Assembly: GCF_000250675.2 (NCBI RefSeq)
Contig: NC_018681.1
Span: forward strand, 3,596,001-3,660,000
Source of the DNA: Nocardia brasiliensis ATCC 700358
Lineage (GTDB): Bacteria > Actinomycetota > Actinomycetes > Mycobacteriales > Mycobacteriaceae
Reading direction: 5' to 3'
Length of the DNA stretch: 64,000 nt
In this document: one piece after another, positions 1 through 8,044 of the stretch
Numbering within the stretch: position 1 is the stretch's first letter
How the letters are laid out: each line of letters begins with the position of its first letter
The notes under the pieces: model-generated
What the model saw: only the letters and a program-made list of their open reading frames with translations
Told to the model about the DNA's origin: nothing
The model's database searches: none
Translations under genes and position numbers: made by a program

Positions 1-252
1 CTGACCGCGCTGCTGAACGATCGGGAGTTCGCGCTGCCCGCGATCGCCGCGACCACCAAGCCCGAACTGGCGAGTCAGCTGCCGCCGGGCGTGCTGGCGG
101 CCGGATTGGACCAGGCCGCAACGGCATTCAGCCACACCTACATCGTGGCGCTGGTGCTGATCGTGCTCACCCTGGTACCGGCCTTCTTCCTGCCGCGGAC
201 CAAGCCGAAGAATCCGGATGTGGTCGACGCGGTGGCCACGGTGCACGTATAG
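1..252 (+). CDS. MFS drug/proton antiporter, C-terminal end (partial)
   Basis: Only the last 83 codons lie in the window; the gene begins upstream. The visible protein ends with an extracytoplasmic stretch, one hydrophobic segment (YIVALVLIVLTLVPAFFLP) and a charged cytoplasmic tail. This is how 14-helix DHA2-type (EmrB/QacA) exporters end, so a drug:H+ antiporter is likely, though the substrate cannot be told. It converges on rpoB2, with a strong shared terminator between the stop codons. Confidence 0.6.
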   Translation: MTALLNDREFALPAIAATTKPELASQLPPGVLAAGLDQAATAFSHTYIVALVLIVLTLVPAFFLPRTKPKNPDVVDAVATVHV

Positions 253-258
253 CCGTCC

Positions 259-295
259 GGGCCGAGATCGTCACCGGTGGTGACGATCTCGGCCC
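259..295. terminator. Bidirectional terminator between MFS gene and rpoB2
   Basis: A perfect 17-bp inverted repeat (259-275 and 279-295, arm GGGCCGAGATCGTCACC) with a 3-nt loop lies between two convergent stop codons. It has no clear U-tract, as is usual in actinobacteria. Confidence 0.85.
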
Positions 296-306
296 GGTTA
301 TGCCGA

Positions 307-3300
307 TCAGCTGGGCAGGTCGTCCACCGTGGCCTCGTTCCTGGACAGGTTGATGCCCAGGTTCGCGGCCGCGCGCTCCAGGTCCTCGTCGTCGCCGTCA
401 CGCATCTCGATCGCGAGGCCTTCCGCGGAGAGGACTTCGACGTTGAGGCACAGCGACTGGAGTTCCTTGAGGAGCACCTTGAACGACTCCGGAATGCCCG
501 GCTCCGGAATGTTCTCGCCCTTGACGATCGCCTCGTAGACCTTCACGCGACCCACGATGTCGTCGGACTTGATGGTGAGCAGTTCCTGCAGCGTGTAAGC
601 CGCGCCGTAGGCCTGCATCGCCCAGCACTCCATTTCACCGAAGCGCTGGCCACCGAACTGGGCCTTACCGCCGAGCGGCTGCTGGGTGATCATCGAGTAC
701 GGACCGGTCGAACGGGCGTGGATCTTGTCGTCGACCAGGTGGTGCAGCTTCAGGATGTACATGTAGCCGACCGCCACCGGGTACGGGAACGGTTCACCCG
801 AACGCCCGTCGAACAGCGTCGCTTTCCCGTCCGCGCCCACCAGCACGTCGCCGTCCCGATTGGGCAGCGTCGACCCGAGCAGCCCGGCAAGTTCGGCATC
901 CTGGGCGCCGTCGAAGACCGGCGTCGCGATATTGCTGTTCGGCGGCGCGGACCGCAGTGCTTCGGGCAGCGCCGCGGCCCACTCCGGTGCACCCTGAATC
1001 TCCCAGCCGGCCTTGCCGATCCACCCGAGGTGGGTTTCCAGGATCTGGCCGATGTTCATACGACGCGGCACGCCGTGGGTGTTGAGGATGATGTCGACCG
1101 GGGTGCCGTCGGGCAGGAAGGGCATGTCCTCGGTGGGCAGGATCTTGCCGATGACACCCTTGTTGCCGTGGCGACCGGCGAGCTTGTCACCGTCCTGGAT
1201 CTTGCGCTTCTGCGCGACGTAGACGCGCACCAGCTCGTTCACACCGGGAGGCAGGTCGTCGTCGTCCTCGCGGGAGAACACCCGGATACCGATGACCTTG
1301 CCGGACTCACCGTGGGGCACCTTGAGCGAGGTGTCACGCACCTCACGGGCCTTCTCCCCGAAGATCGCGCGCAGCAACCGCTCTTCCGGGGTCAGCTCGG
1401 TCTCGCCCTTCGGGGTGACCTTGCCGACCAGGATGTCACCGTCACGGACCTCCGCGCCGATGCGCACGATGCCGCGCTCGTCGAGGTCGGCCAGGACCTC
1501 GTCGGAGACGTTGGGGATATCGCGGGTGATCTCCTCGGCACCGAGTTTGGTGTCGCGGGCATCGATCTCGTGCTCTTCGATATGGATCGAGGTCAGCACG
1601 TCCTCTTCCACGAGGCGCTGCGACAGGATGATCGCGTCCTCGTAGTTGTGGCCCTCCCACGGCATGATCGCCACGAGCAGGTTCTTGCCCAGCGCCATCT
1701 CACCGTTCTCGGTGCACGGACCATCGGCGAGCACCTGACCGGTCTCGACCCGCTGCCCCTCGTCCACGATCGGCCGCTGGTTGTAGCAGTTGCCTTGATT
1801 CGAGCGCGCGAACTTGCGTAACCGGTAGCTGCGCCGGGTGCCGTCATCGGCCATGACGGTGATGTAGTCGGCCGAAACCTCTTCCACCACACCGGCTTTG
1901 TCATTGAGGACCAGGTCGCCGGCGTCGATGGATGCGCGCAATTCCATGCCGGTGCCGACGATCGGGGCCTCGGAACGGATCAGCGGCACGGCCTGACGCT
2001 GCATGTTCGCACCCATCAGGGCGCGGTTGGCGTCGTCGTGTTCCAGGAAGGGAATCATCGCCGAGGCGACCGAAACCATCTGGCGCGGTGAGACATCCAT
2101 GAAGTCGACCGCCGACGGGGCGACGTATTCCACCTCCTCGCCGAAACGCCGTGCCAGCACCTTGCTTTCGGACAGGCGCCGGTCGGCGTCGACCGGCGAG
2201 TTGGCCTGCGCGCGCACGTAGCGCTCTTCTTCGTCGGCGGTGAGGTAGACGATCTCGTCGGTGACCTGCCCGCCGGCCACCCGGCGGTACGGCGTCTCGA
2301 TGAAGCCGAACGGATTGACCCGCGCGTACACCGAAAGGTAGCCGATCAGACCGATACTCGGGCCTTCCGGCGTTTCGATCGGGCACATCCGGCCGTAGTG
2401 GCTGAAGTGGATGTCGCGCACCTCGAGGCTGGCGCGTTCCCTGGTCAGGCCGCCGGGGCCGAGGGCGGACAGGCGGCGCTTGTGCGTGAGCCCGGCGAGC
2501 GGGTTGTCCTGCATCATGAACTGCGAGAGCTGCGAGGTGCCGAAGAACTCCTTGATCGACGCGCTCACCGGGCGGATGTTGATCAGGGTCTGCGGCGTGA
2601 TCGCCTCGACGTCCTGGGTGGTCATCCGCTCGCGGACCACCCGCTCCATCCGGGACAGGCCGATGCGGATCTGGTTCTGGATCAGCTCGCCGACGGTACG
2701 GACGCGACGGTTGCCGAAGTGATCGATATCGTCGAGTTCGACCGGGATCTCGGCACCGCCGGGCCCCGTCATCGTCTTGTCGCCGGCGTGCAGGTGTGCC
2801 AGGTACTCGATGGTCGCGATCAGGTCTGTCTCGGTGAGCGTGGTCGTGGTGCTGTCGGTGATGCCGAGTTTCTTGTTGGTCTTGTAGCGACCCACGCGCG
2901 CGAGGTCGTAGCGCTTCTCCTTGAAGAGCAGATTCTCCAGCAGGTTCTGCGCGGACTCCTTGGTCGGCGGCTCACCTGGACGCAGCTTGCGATGGATGTC
3001 CAGCAGCGCCTCGTCGGCGCCGCTCGTGTGGTCTTTCGCCAGGGTCGACAGCATGACCTCGGAGAAGCCGAACCGCTCGGCGATCTGTTCCGGACTCCAG
3101 CCGAGCGCCTTGAGCAGTACCGTCACCGGCTGGCGGCGCTTGCGGTCGATGCGGACGCCGACGGTGTCGCGCTTGTCGATGTCGAACTCCAGCCACGCGC
3201 CACGCGACGGGATGACGCGCACGCTGTACAGATTCTTATCGGTGGTCTTGTCCACCGAGTGATCGAAATAAACTCCGGGCGAGCGGGTCAGCTGTGAGAC

Positions 3301-3783
3301 GACGACGCGCTCGGTGCCGTTGATGATGAACGTGCCCTTGTCGGTCATCATCGGGAAATCACCCATGAAGACCGTCTGGCTCTTGATCTCGCCGGTATTG
3401 TTGTTGATGAACTCCGCGGTGACGAACAGCGGCGCCGCGTAGGTCATGTCCTTGTCTTTGCACTCGTCGATCGAGGCCTTGACCTCTTCGAACCGAGGAT
3501 CGGAGAAAGACAGCGACATCGAGCCGGCGAAATCCTCGACCGGGGACAGTTCCGCGAGGATTTCCTCGAGTCCACCGACCGGGTCGGTTTCGCCGCGGGC
3601 GAGCGCCCTGGCGCGCCAGTCCGGTGTGCCGATCAGCCAGCCGAACGAATCGGTTTGCAGGTCGAGCAGCTTCGGCACATCGATGGGTTCTTGCACTCTG
3701 GCGAAAGACAGCCGGTGCGGTGCTCCGGGGATAGCGGCAACGGCCACGGCGTGATCGGCGTCGGTCTGGGGCGATACGGGCAC
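307..3783 (-). CDS. rpoB2: Second RNA polymerase beta subunit (rifampicin-resistant RpoB2 type)
   Basis: A full-length beta subunit (1158 aa from the chosen start) closely resembling actinobacterial RpoB throughout. It is not the housekeeping copy: no rpoC follows, because a convergent MFS gene starts 55 bp beyond the stop. The rifampicin pocket is altered: E. coli D516 is Met (residue 424, codon 2512-2514), N518 is Asp, P552 is Phe (codon 2404-2406), N568 is Ser and S574 is Tyr, while H526 and S531 are kept. Stand-alone rpoB2 paralogs of this kind are known from Nocardia farcinica, where they confer rifampicin resistance. The GTG at 3783 is preferred because AAAGGA sits 6 nt upstream; a GTG 13 codons earlier has no such site. 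The product would replace beta in the core enzyme. Resistance is inferred from the substitutions. Confidence 0.92.
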   Translation of the reverse strand: MPVSPQTDADHAVAVAAIPGAPHRLSFARVQEPIDVPKLLDLQTDSFGWLIGTPDWRARALARGETDPVGGLEEILAELSPVEDFAGSMSLSFSDPRFEEVKASIDECKDKDMTYAAPLFVTAEFINNNTGEIKSQTVFMGDFPMMTDKGTFIINGTERVVVSQLTRSPGVYFDHSVDKTTDKNLYSVRVIPSRGAWLEFDIDKRDTVGVRIDRKRRQPVTVLLKALGWSPEQIAERFGFSEVMLSTLAKDHTSGADEALLDIHRKLRPGEPPTKESAQNLLENLLFKEKRYDLARVGRYKTNKKLGITDSTTTTLTETDLIATIEYLAHLHAGDKTMTGPGGAEIPVELDDIDHFGNRRVRTVGELIQNQIRIGLSRMERVVRERMTTQDVEAITPQTLINIRPVSASIKEFFGTSQLSQFMMQDNPLAGLTHKRRLSALGPGGLTRERASLEVRDIHFSHYGRMCPIETPEGPSIGLIGYLSVYARVNPFGFIETPYRRVAGGQVTDEIVYLTADEEERYVRAQANSPVDADRRLSESKVLARRFGEEVEYVAPSAVDFMDVSPRQMVSVASAMIPFLEHDDANRALMGANMQRQAVPLIRSEAPIVGTGMELRASIDAGDLVLNDKAGVVEEVSADYITVMADDGTRRSYRLRKFARSNQGNCYNQRPIVDEGQRVETGQVLADGPCTENGEMALGKNLLVAIMPWEGHNYEDAIILSQRLVEEDVLTSIHIEEHEIDARDTKLGAEEITRDIPNVSDEVLADLDERGIVRIGAEVRDGDILVGKVTPKGETELTPEERLLRAIFGEKAREVRDTSLKVPHGESGKVIGIRVFSREDDDDLPPGVNELVRVYVAQKRKIQDGDKLAGRHGNKGVIGKILPTEDMPFLPDGTPVDIILNTHGVPRRMNIGQILETHLGWIGKAGWEIQGAPEWAAALPEALRSAPPNSNIATPVFDGAQDAELAGLLGSTLPNRDGDVLVGADGKATLFDGRSGEPFPYPVAVGYMYILKLHHLVDDKIHARSTGPYSMITQQPLGGKAQFGGQRFGEMECWAMQAYGAAYTLQELLTIKSDDIVGRVKVYEAIVKGENIPEPGIPESFKVLLKELQSLCLNVEVLSAEGLAIEMRDGDDEDLERAAANLGINLSRNEATVDDLPS

Positions 3784-3860
3784 GGTGCGTCCTTTCGGGA
3801 CTTCGCTGCTGACGAATTGCACGTGCGCGCCTGCGGACAGAGCTCACGCATCAGCAAGAA

Positions 3861-3892
3861 AGTGAGCATCACGGCAAACGGTGATACTCACT
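3861..3892. promoter_or_regulatory. Imperfect 32-bp palindrome in the rpoB2 leader
   Basis: Arms AGTGAGCATCAC (3861-3872) and GTGATACTCACT (3881-3892) pair at 11 of 12 positions (the exception is a possible G-U pair) around an 8-nt loop. The element lies 78-109 nt upstream of the rpoB2 start codon and downstream of the predicted promoter, so it could be an operator or an RNA hairpin in the leader. Confidence 0.5.
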
Positions 3893-4026
3893 GCTGTTTG
3901 ATTCGAGAGTCCGGACAGGAGGCGGCCTGCGCAACGCTTCAAATTACTCGCAGATTTCCGGCAGCGCAATAGGCATTCGAATTTATTTGCTCGGATCGAA
4001 TCCGTTTCGAATGTTCCCGCATTTAT

Positions 4027-4056
4027 AGAATAACTCTACGGCCATTGTGAAGTCAA
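4027..4056 (-). promoter_or_regulatory. Predicted sigma70-type promoter of rpoB2
   Basis: On the minus strand TTGACT (4056-4051) is followed after 18 bp by TATTCT (4032-4027). This would give a leader of about 240 nt before the rpoB2 GTG. Confidence 0.5.
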
Positions 4057-4060
4057 GGTT

Positions 4061-4090
4061 TTGACAATTGGCCGGTTAATTAGATATACT
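4061..4090 (+). promoter_or_regulatory. Near-consensus + strand promoter facing the hydrolase gene
   Basis: TTGACA (4061-4066), an 18-bp spacer and TATACT (4085-4090) form a near-perfect sigma70 promoter, unusual in DNA this GC-rich. Its -35 box is 4 bp from the rpoB2 -35 box. Transcription would run antisense into the 3' end of the alpha/beta hydrolase gene; no good reading frame lies downstream. Confidence 0.45.
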
Positions 4091-4121
4091 GAAAGGGAAG
4101 CGGGGGCGATACGCGTGTGGT

Positions 4122-4901
4122 TCAGGTCGCGTCGAGAAAGTCCAGGACGAGCGGGCTCGCCACCTCGCGGAACTCATCGAAGTAGGCGTGTCGAGCGCCC
4201 GGAATCAGCTGCATGCGCGCGTGCGGGATCCGCTCGGCCAGCAGCGGCGCATTCGCCACCGGATTGAACCGGTCCTCGGTGCCGTGCACCACCAGCGTCG
4301 GCGTGCGGATCTCCGGCAGCACCTCCCACGCGTTGTGCTTGTTGCTCGCGACCAGGTGCCTGCGCTTGGCGTAGGCGGGCATCTCCGGGTCGCCGAGCGT
4401 ATTGAACGGTCCGGGCGTACGCGCCAGCCACTGTGGTGTGTACATCAACTCCAGCAGCGCCTGCCGGGCCGCGGTCGCGTCGGGCTGGATGAGTGACTGC
4501 CTGATCTCGGGGCCGCGTTCGACGCTGTGCCTGCCGCCCGGTGACGTGCAGCCGAGTACCAGCCCGTGCACTCGATCCGGATGCCGGGCCGCCAGCCACT
4601 GGCCGACTCGCCCGCCCATCGATGTGCCGTACACCGCCGCTCGCTCGATCCCGAGATCGTCGAGCACCGCGACCACATCCTCGGCGAAACCCGCTGTGCT
4701 GTACGGCTCGTCGGGTTTGTCGCTGTCGCCGGTGCCGCGCCAATCGACGGTGACGGTGCGATACCGGGTTTCGAAGTCCGTGCGGATCCCGTCCCACCAG
4801 TGGTGGTTGTTGGCCTGCCCGGCGAGCAAGACCAGCGGTGTGCCGGCGCCTGCGGTCTGATACGCGAGGCGAACGCCGTCGGCGGCCTTGGCATGCGGCA
4901 C
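4122..4901 (-). CDS. Alpha/beta hydrolase
   Basis: A 259-aa protein with the classic alpha/beta-hydrolase layout: oxyanion region near residues 24-30, nucleophile elbow G-T-S-M-G-G with Ser94, acid Asp210 in HGTEDRF, and His238 in GARHAYF. All three catalytic residues are present, so it should be an active serine hydrolase (esterase, lactonase or C-C hydrolase); the substrate cannot be told. It lacks a signal peptide. It lies 28 bp downstream of the TetR gene on the same strand and is probably co-transcribed with it. Confidence 0.85.
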   Translation of the reverse strand: MPHAKAADGVRLAYQTAGAGTPLVLLAGQANNHHWWDGIRTDFETRYRTVTVDWRGTGDSDKPDEPYSTAGFAEDVVAVLDDLGIERAAVYGTSMGGRVGQWLAARHPDRVHGLVLGCTSPGGRHSVERGPEIRQSLIQPDATAARQALLELMYTPQWLARTPGPFNTLGDPEMPAYAKRRHLVASNKHNAWEVLPEIRTPTLVVHGTEDRFNPVANAPLLAERIPHARMQLIPGARHAYFDEFREVASPLVLDFLDAT

Positions 4902-4929
4902 AGTACTGATCCTTTCGCGAGGGGTTGGT

Positions 4930-5484
4930 CTACTTGCTCGAACGCAGGCCGTCGAACACGAATTCCAGGCAGCGCCGCCAGGCGGGGGAGCCGGTGGCCT
5001 CGCCGAGCAGCGACAGCGCCCACACCAGATTCGTCACGTCTTCGTCGCTCGCGTCTGCGCGGAGCACGCCCGCGCGCCGGGCCCGTGCCAGCAATGTGGC
5101 CAGGTGTGACATCCCGCGGTGGCAGGCCGCGGCCAGCTGGTCTGCCGCGGGGTGATCGCGAGTGAGGGCTTCGAGCAGGCCGCGGTCGGTGGTCATCTGG
5201 CCGAGCAGATCTTCGAGGAATCCGGTGAGCGCCGTCCAGGCGTCCGGCTCGGCCGCGGCGCGTACGGCGAACTCGTCCAGCGCCGCCAAGCGCGGCGGAA
5301 GCAGTGCTTCGATCAGCGCGTCCCGGTGCGGGAAGTGGTTGTAGAGCGTGCCGATGCTCACCCCGGCGCGGCGTGCGATCTCCTCCAGGGAACCGTCCAG
5401 GCCCTGCTCGGTGAATACATCGGCGGCCTCGCGCAGCAGCTTCTCGCGGTTGCGGGCCGCGTCACGACGCAGCGGTTTGGTCAT
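4930..5484 (-). CDS. TetR family transcriptional regulator
   Basis: About 184 aa from the ATG at 5484 (another ATG lies three codons upstream). The N-terminal helix-turn-helix is clear (EEIARRAGVSIGTLYNHFPHRDALIEAL, residues 34-61), followed by an all-helical ligand domain. It diverges from the SDR gene across a region with two near-palindromic GAGG-GC-CCTC boxes, one immediately upstream of each gene. It probably represses itself, the downstream hydrolase and the divergent SDR. The inducer is unknown. Confidence 0.85.
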   Translation of the reverse strand: MTKPLRRDAARNREKLLREAADVFTEQGLDGSLEEIARRAGVSIGTLYNHFPHRDALIEALLPPRLAALDEFAVRAAAEPDAWTALTGFLEDLLGQMTTDRGLLEALTRDHPAADQLAAACHRGMSHLATLLARARRAGVLRADASDEDVTNLVWALSLLGEATGSPAWRRCLEFVFDGLRSSK

Positions 5485-5505
5485 GGGGACCATTCTACAA
5501 AAATC

Positions 5506-5553
5506 GAGGGGCTCCTCGACTTCGTGCTATCTTCTGAAAATGAGGAGCCCCTC
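5506..5553. promoter_or_regulatory. Twin TetR operator candidate
   Basis: GAGGGGCTCCTC (5506-5517) and GAGGAGCCCCTC (5542-5553) are exact reverse complements separated by 24 bp, and each is also nearly palindromic by itself. They occupy the TetR/SDR promoter region, the right copy lying just before the SDR ribosome-binding site. Confidence 0.6.
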
Positions 5554-5574
5554 AATATTCAGGAGGAGAGACAG

Positions 5575-6291
5575 ATGTCCCCATCAACGGCAGTGATCGT
5601 CGGCGCCGGACCCGGCCTCGGCATGTCGATGGCCGCGCGCTTCGGCCGCGAAGGTTTCCGGGTCGCGCTGATCTCGCGCAGCCCCGCTCGACACGAGCAG
5701 TATTTGAAAGATCTTGCCGCGCAGGGGATCGTTGCCACGGCCCAGGCCGCCGACATCACCGACCCCATCCAGCTGAAATCCGCGCTCGCCGCGATCGGCG
5801 GGGAGGTGGAACTGGTCTACTACGGGCCTGCGACGACCCAGCCTGCCGCCCCGCTCGCCGATATCACCGAAATAGACGTTGCGACAGCACAATCCGGCTT
5901 CGAACTGGTCTGGCCCGCGCTGGACCTGGTACGCGAGGTCCTGCCGGGCATGCTCGAACGCGGCTCCGGCGGACTGCTGTTCGCGGGCGGGCTCTCCAGC
6001 GTGCTGCCCATGCCGATGCTCGGCCAGCTGGCCTTGGCCTCGGCCGCGCTGCGCAACTACGCCGTCACGTTGCATGCCGGCCTCGCCGACCGCGGTGTCT
6101 ACGCAGGCACCCTGACCATCGGCGGCCTGATCGAGCGCGGTGACATCCACGCCATGGTCACCGCGGCTCCCGGGCACTTCGGCGACGCGGCGGGCCACAC
6201 CCTCGACCCCGACGAACTCGCCGACAAGGCCTGGGACATGTACCGCGCCCGGGACCGGGCCGAAGAGGTGTTCGACGTGTTCAGCGGATGA
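5575..6291 (+). CDS. Short-chain dehydrogenase/reductase-like protein with degenerate active site
   Basis: A 238-aa SDR-fold protein; the ATG at 5575 follows AGGAGGAGAG. The N-terminal Rossmann motif VIVGAGPGLGMSMA is intact, so a nucleotide should bind. In the segment that normally holds Tyr-x-x-x-Lys the sequence reads LALASAALRNY, so the catalytic Tyr and Lys both appear replaced (Leu and Ser by my alignment). It may be an atypical reductase or a nucleotide-sensing protein. It is probably controlled by the divergent TetR. Confidence 0.75.
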   Translation: MSPSTAVIVGAGPGLGMSMAARFGREGFRVALISRSPARHEQYLKDLAAQGIVATAQAADITDPIQLKSALAAIGGEVELVYYGPATTQPAAPLADITEIDVATAQSGFELVWPALDLVREVLPGMLERGSGGLLFAGGLSSVLPMPMLGQLALASAALRNYAVTLHAGLADRGVYAGTLTIGGLIERGDIHAMVTAAPGHFGDAAGHTLDPDELADKAWDMYRARDRAEEVFDVFSG

Positions 6292-6298
6292 GCCCGGC

Positions 6299-6331
6299 GG
6301 CAGATGGAGTCGGCGCCGCGCTCCATCTGCC
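6299..6331. terminator. Terminator between convergent SDR and glycoside hydrolase genes
   Basis: Arms GGCAGATGGAG (6299-6309) and CTCCATCTGCC (6321-6331) form an 11-bp perfect stem between two convergent stop codons. Confidence 0.7.
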
Positions 6332-6349
6332 GTTGCGCGCCAAGGAAAC

Positions 6350-8002
6350 TCAGGCGGGAGCCGCGCCCGCCATGTGGTATCGCACCGTCGGGCTCCAGAG
6401 GAAGAAGCCGTGGACGCCCGCATCGCGGGACGCATCGATCTGCGCCTGCACCTCGTGCGGGCCGTAATTCACGCCGAGGCTGAAATCCTGGAGCCAGGGC
6501 ACGATTTTCGCGCCGGTGCCCTGGGTCTGGGCGCGGAAGTCCTGGAGTGAGCGGAACACGATGTCGTAAGGCTGAGAGTTGGGGTTCGCGACGCCGTACT
6601 CACCCGCGTTCCAATGCGACGGATACAGCATCGGCGCGATGTAGTCGACGTGGCGGGCCATGCGCGGAATGTCCTGCGCGATCTGGTCAGGGCGGGTCGA
6701 GGCGATGCCGAAGACGGCGGCGCTCTGATCGGCGCCCGCGTCGCGGACGGGATCGCGGCTCTCGCGGAGGAACTCGGCGATCGACATGCTCGGCGACTCG
6801 GTGGACCCGGGGAACACCATCTGCGAGAGGTCGCCGTCGGGGCGGCGGATGTAGTCGTACATGATGCCGTCGAAACCGAGCTTCGCCGCCTCGACGGCGA
6901 GATCGATGTTGTATCGGCGCATTTCGGGGCTCGCGAAATTGGTGAACGCGATCGGCCCGTATTTGCTCGCGTAGGGGCCGCCGCCGGGATTCTGGATGAC
7001 CCAATCCGGATGCCCGGCGTGCCAGGCCCATTCGGCCATCCGGCTGTCGCGGAAGGCGACGATGCGGCCGACTACGCGCAGGCCCATGTCGTGGAGTTGC
7101 CGCAACGCGGCGGGTGCGTCGTAGATCGCCTCGACGGCGCCGGACTCGCGGGCGAGCGGCACCTGGGAGTCGTAGCCGACGACGCCGTCCTCGTCCTTGA
7201 TGTCGAGCTGGACCGTGTCGATCCGGCCGTCGCGGGCCAGGTTCAGCACGTCCTCGCGCAGCCCTTCGTGCGACCACGCGTGCGCGGTGACGTGGACCGC
7301 CCGGATCGGAGCCGTCTCCATGGCCGTGGTGATCGGCTGGGTGGTTTCGTTGCCCGCGAGATCGACCGCGACCACGTGGGCGCCGATCGGCGCGCGCGGG
7401 AGGGGGATCTCGAAGGTTCCGTCGGCCGCGGGGGTCGCGGTCTGATCACCGATCGATACCCGCTCTGCGCCTTGGGCTTTGCCGCGCACCGTGACCGGCT
7501 GGCGGTAGGACGTCACGTTCGCCGGTTGGCTCACCTCGAGCGCGGGTGCTTCGTTGTCCACGGTGAAGATCTCGGCCGCCCCCGGGCCCGTCCGCAAGAA
7601 ACCGAAGACGCCCCCGGCCGGGATCTCGGCGGTGAATCTGTGCCCCCCACTGCCTAGTCTCTCCGGTCTGTACACCACGGAATTGCCCTCGACCTGTCCG
7701 GTGACCGGCTCGCCGTCCAGCTCCAGCCGCATGGCGTGCGGATCGTGATCGCGCGCGTCCACCCGCAATGTCAAGGCGGACAACGCCGTCGCGCCGATCG
7801 GACCGCCGGGCAACCCGGTCACCGTCAAACCGGTGGGTTCGGCCCGGACCGAGCTGATGGTCACAGAAGCGACGAGAATCGATAAGGCTGCGGTAACAAT
7901 TACTGCCGTCAACCGTCGGTGCCCCGGAAGGCGGACCCATTCGAGCAACGCGCACACCAACTTTCGTTCGAAGATGTTTCTACTATCCCGGCTGTGCCGC
8001 AC
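6350..8002 (-). CDS. Membrane-anchored putative glycoside hydrolase (DUF4015-like)
   Basis: A 550-aa protein. Residues about 31-52 form one membrane segment or uncleaved signal anchor (LTAVIVTAALSILVASVTISSV), followed by an Ig-like/bacterial surface region (about 60-240) and a C-terminal TIM-barrel-like domain starting near AVHVTAHAWSHEG. The motifs FDGIMYDYIRRP, DYIAPMLYPSHW and GVHGFFLWSP match the putative glycoside hydrolase family PF13200. The catalytic domain would be exported to the cell envelope. It diverges from a polysaccharide deacetylase gene, which suggests a joint role in cell-wall or exopolysaccharide processing. The substrate is unknown. Confidence 0.75.
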   Translation of the reverse strand: MRHSRDSRNIFERKLVCALLEWVRLPGHRRLTAVIVTAALSILVASVTISSVRAEPTGLTVTGLPGGPIGATALSALTLRVDARDHDPHAMRLELDGEPVTGQVEGNSVVYRPERLGSGGHRFTAEIPAGGVFGFLRTGPGAAEIFTVDNEAPALEVSQPANVTSYRQPVTVRGKAQGAERVSIGDQTATPAADGTFEIPLPRAPIGAHVVAVDLAGNETTQPITTAMETAPIRAVHVTAHAWSHEGLREDVLNLARDGRIDTVQLDIKDEDGVVGYDSQVPLARESGAVEAIYDAPAALRQLHDMGLRVVGRIVAFRDSRMAEWAWHAGHPDWVIQNPGGGPYASKYGPIAFTNFASPEMRRYNIDLAVEAAKLGFDGIMYDYIRRPDGDLSQMVFPGSTESPSMSIAEFLRESRDPVRDAGADQSAAVFGIASTRPDQIAQDIPRMARHVDYIAPMLYPSHWNAGEYGVANPNSQPYDIVFRSLQDFRAQTQGTGAKIVPWLQDFSLGVNYGPHEVQAQIDASRDAGVHGFFLWSPTVRYHMAGAAPA

Positions 8003-8044
8003 TGTCGCGATTACTTTCGGTCAATGTCCTCCACGGGAGAATCG

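Larger units (their letters stand above)
3784..4121. other. 338-bp AT-rich intergenic region upstream of rpoB2
   Basis: This gap is visibly more AT-rich than the genes around it, especially 3930-4095. It holds the predicted rpoB2 promoter, a back-to-back + strand promoter-like sequence and the 32-bp palindrome. I see no convincing coding sequence. I also looked for the rifamycin-associated element found upstream of some rifampicin-inactivating genes and did not find it. Confidence 0.6.

Noticed and set aside
277..1821. Long + strand open frame (514 codons) opposite rpoB2
   Set aside because: It is the antisense frame of rpoB2, with no ribosome-binding site or domain-like sequence; long antisense frames are common in high-GC DNA.
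3784..3822. Upstream GTG of rpoB2 at 3820-3822
   Set aside because: The GTG at 3783 has AAAGGA at proper distance; the extra 13 residues are unlike RpoB N-termini.
3784..4121. Rifamycin-associated element upstream of rpoB2
   Set aside because: I looked for the GGGGCTTGCGG/CCGCAAGCCCC type repeat and found no match.
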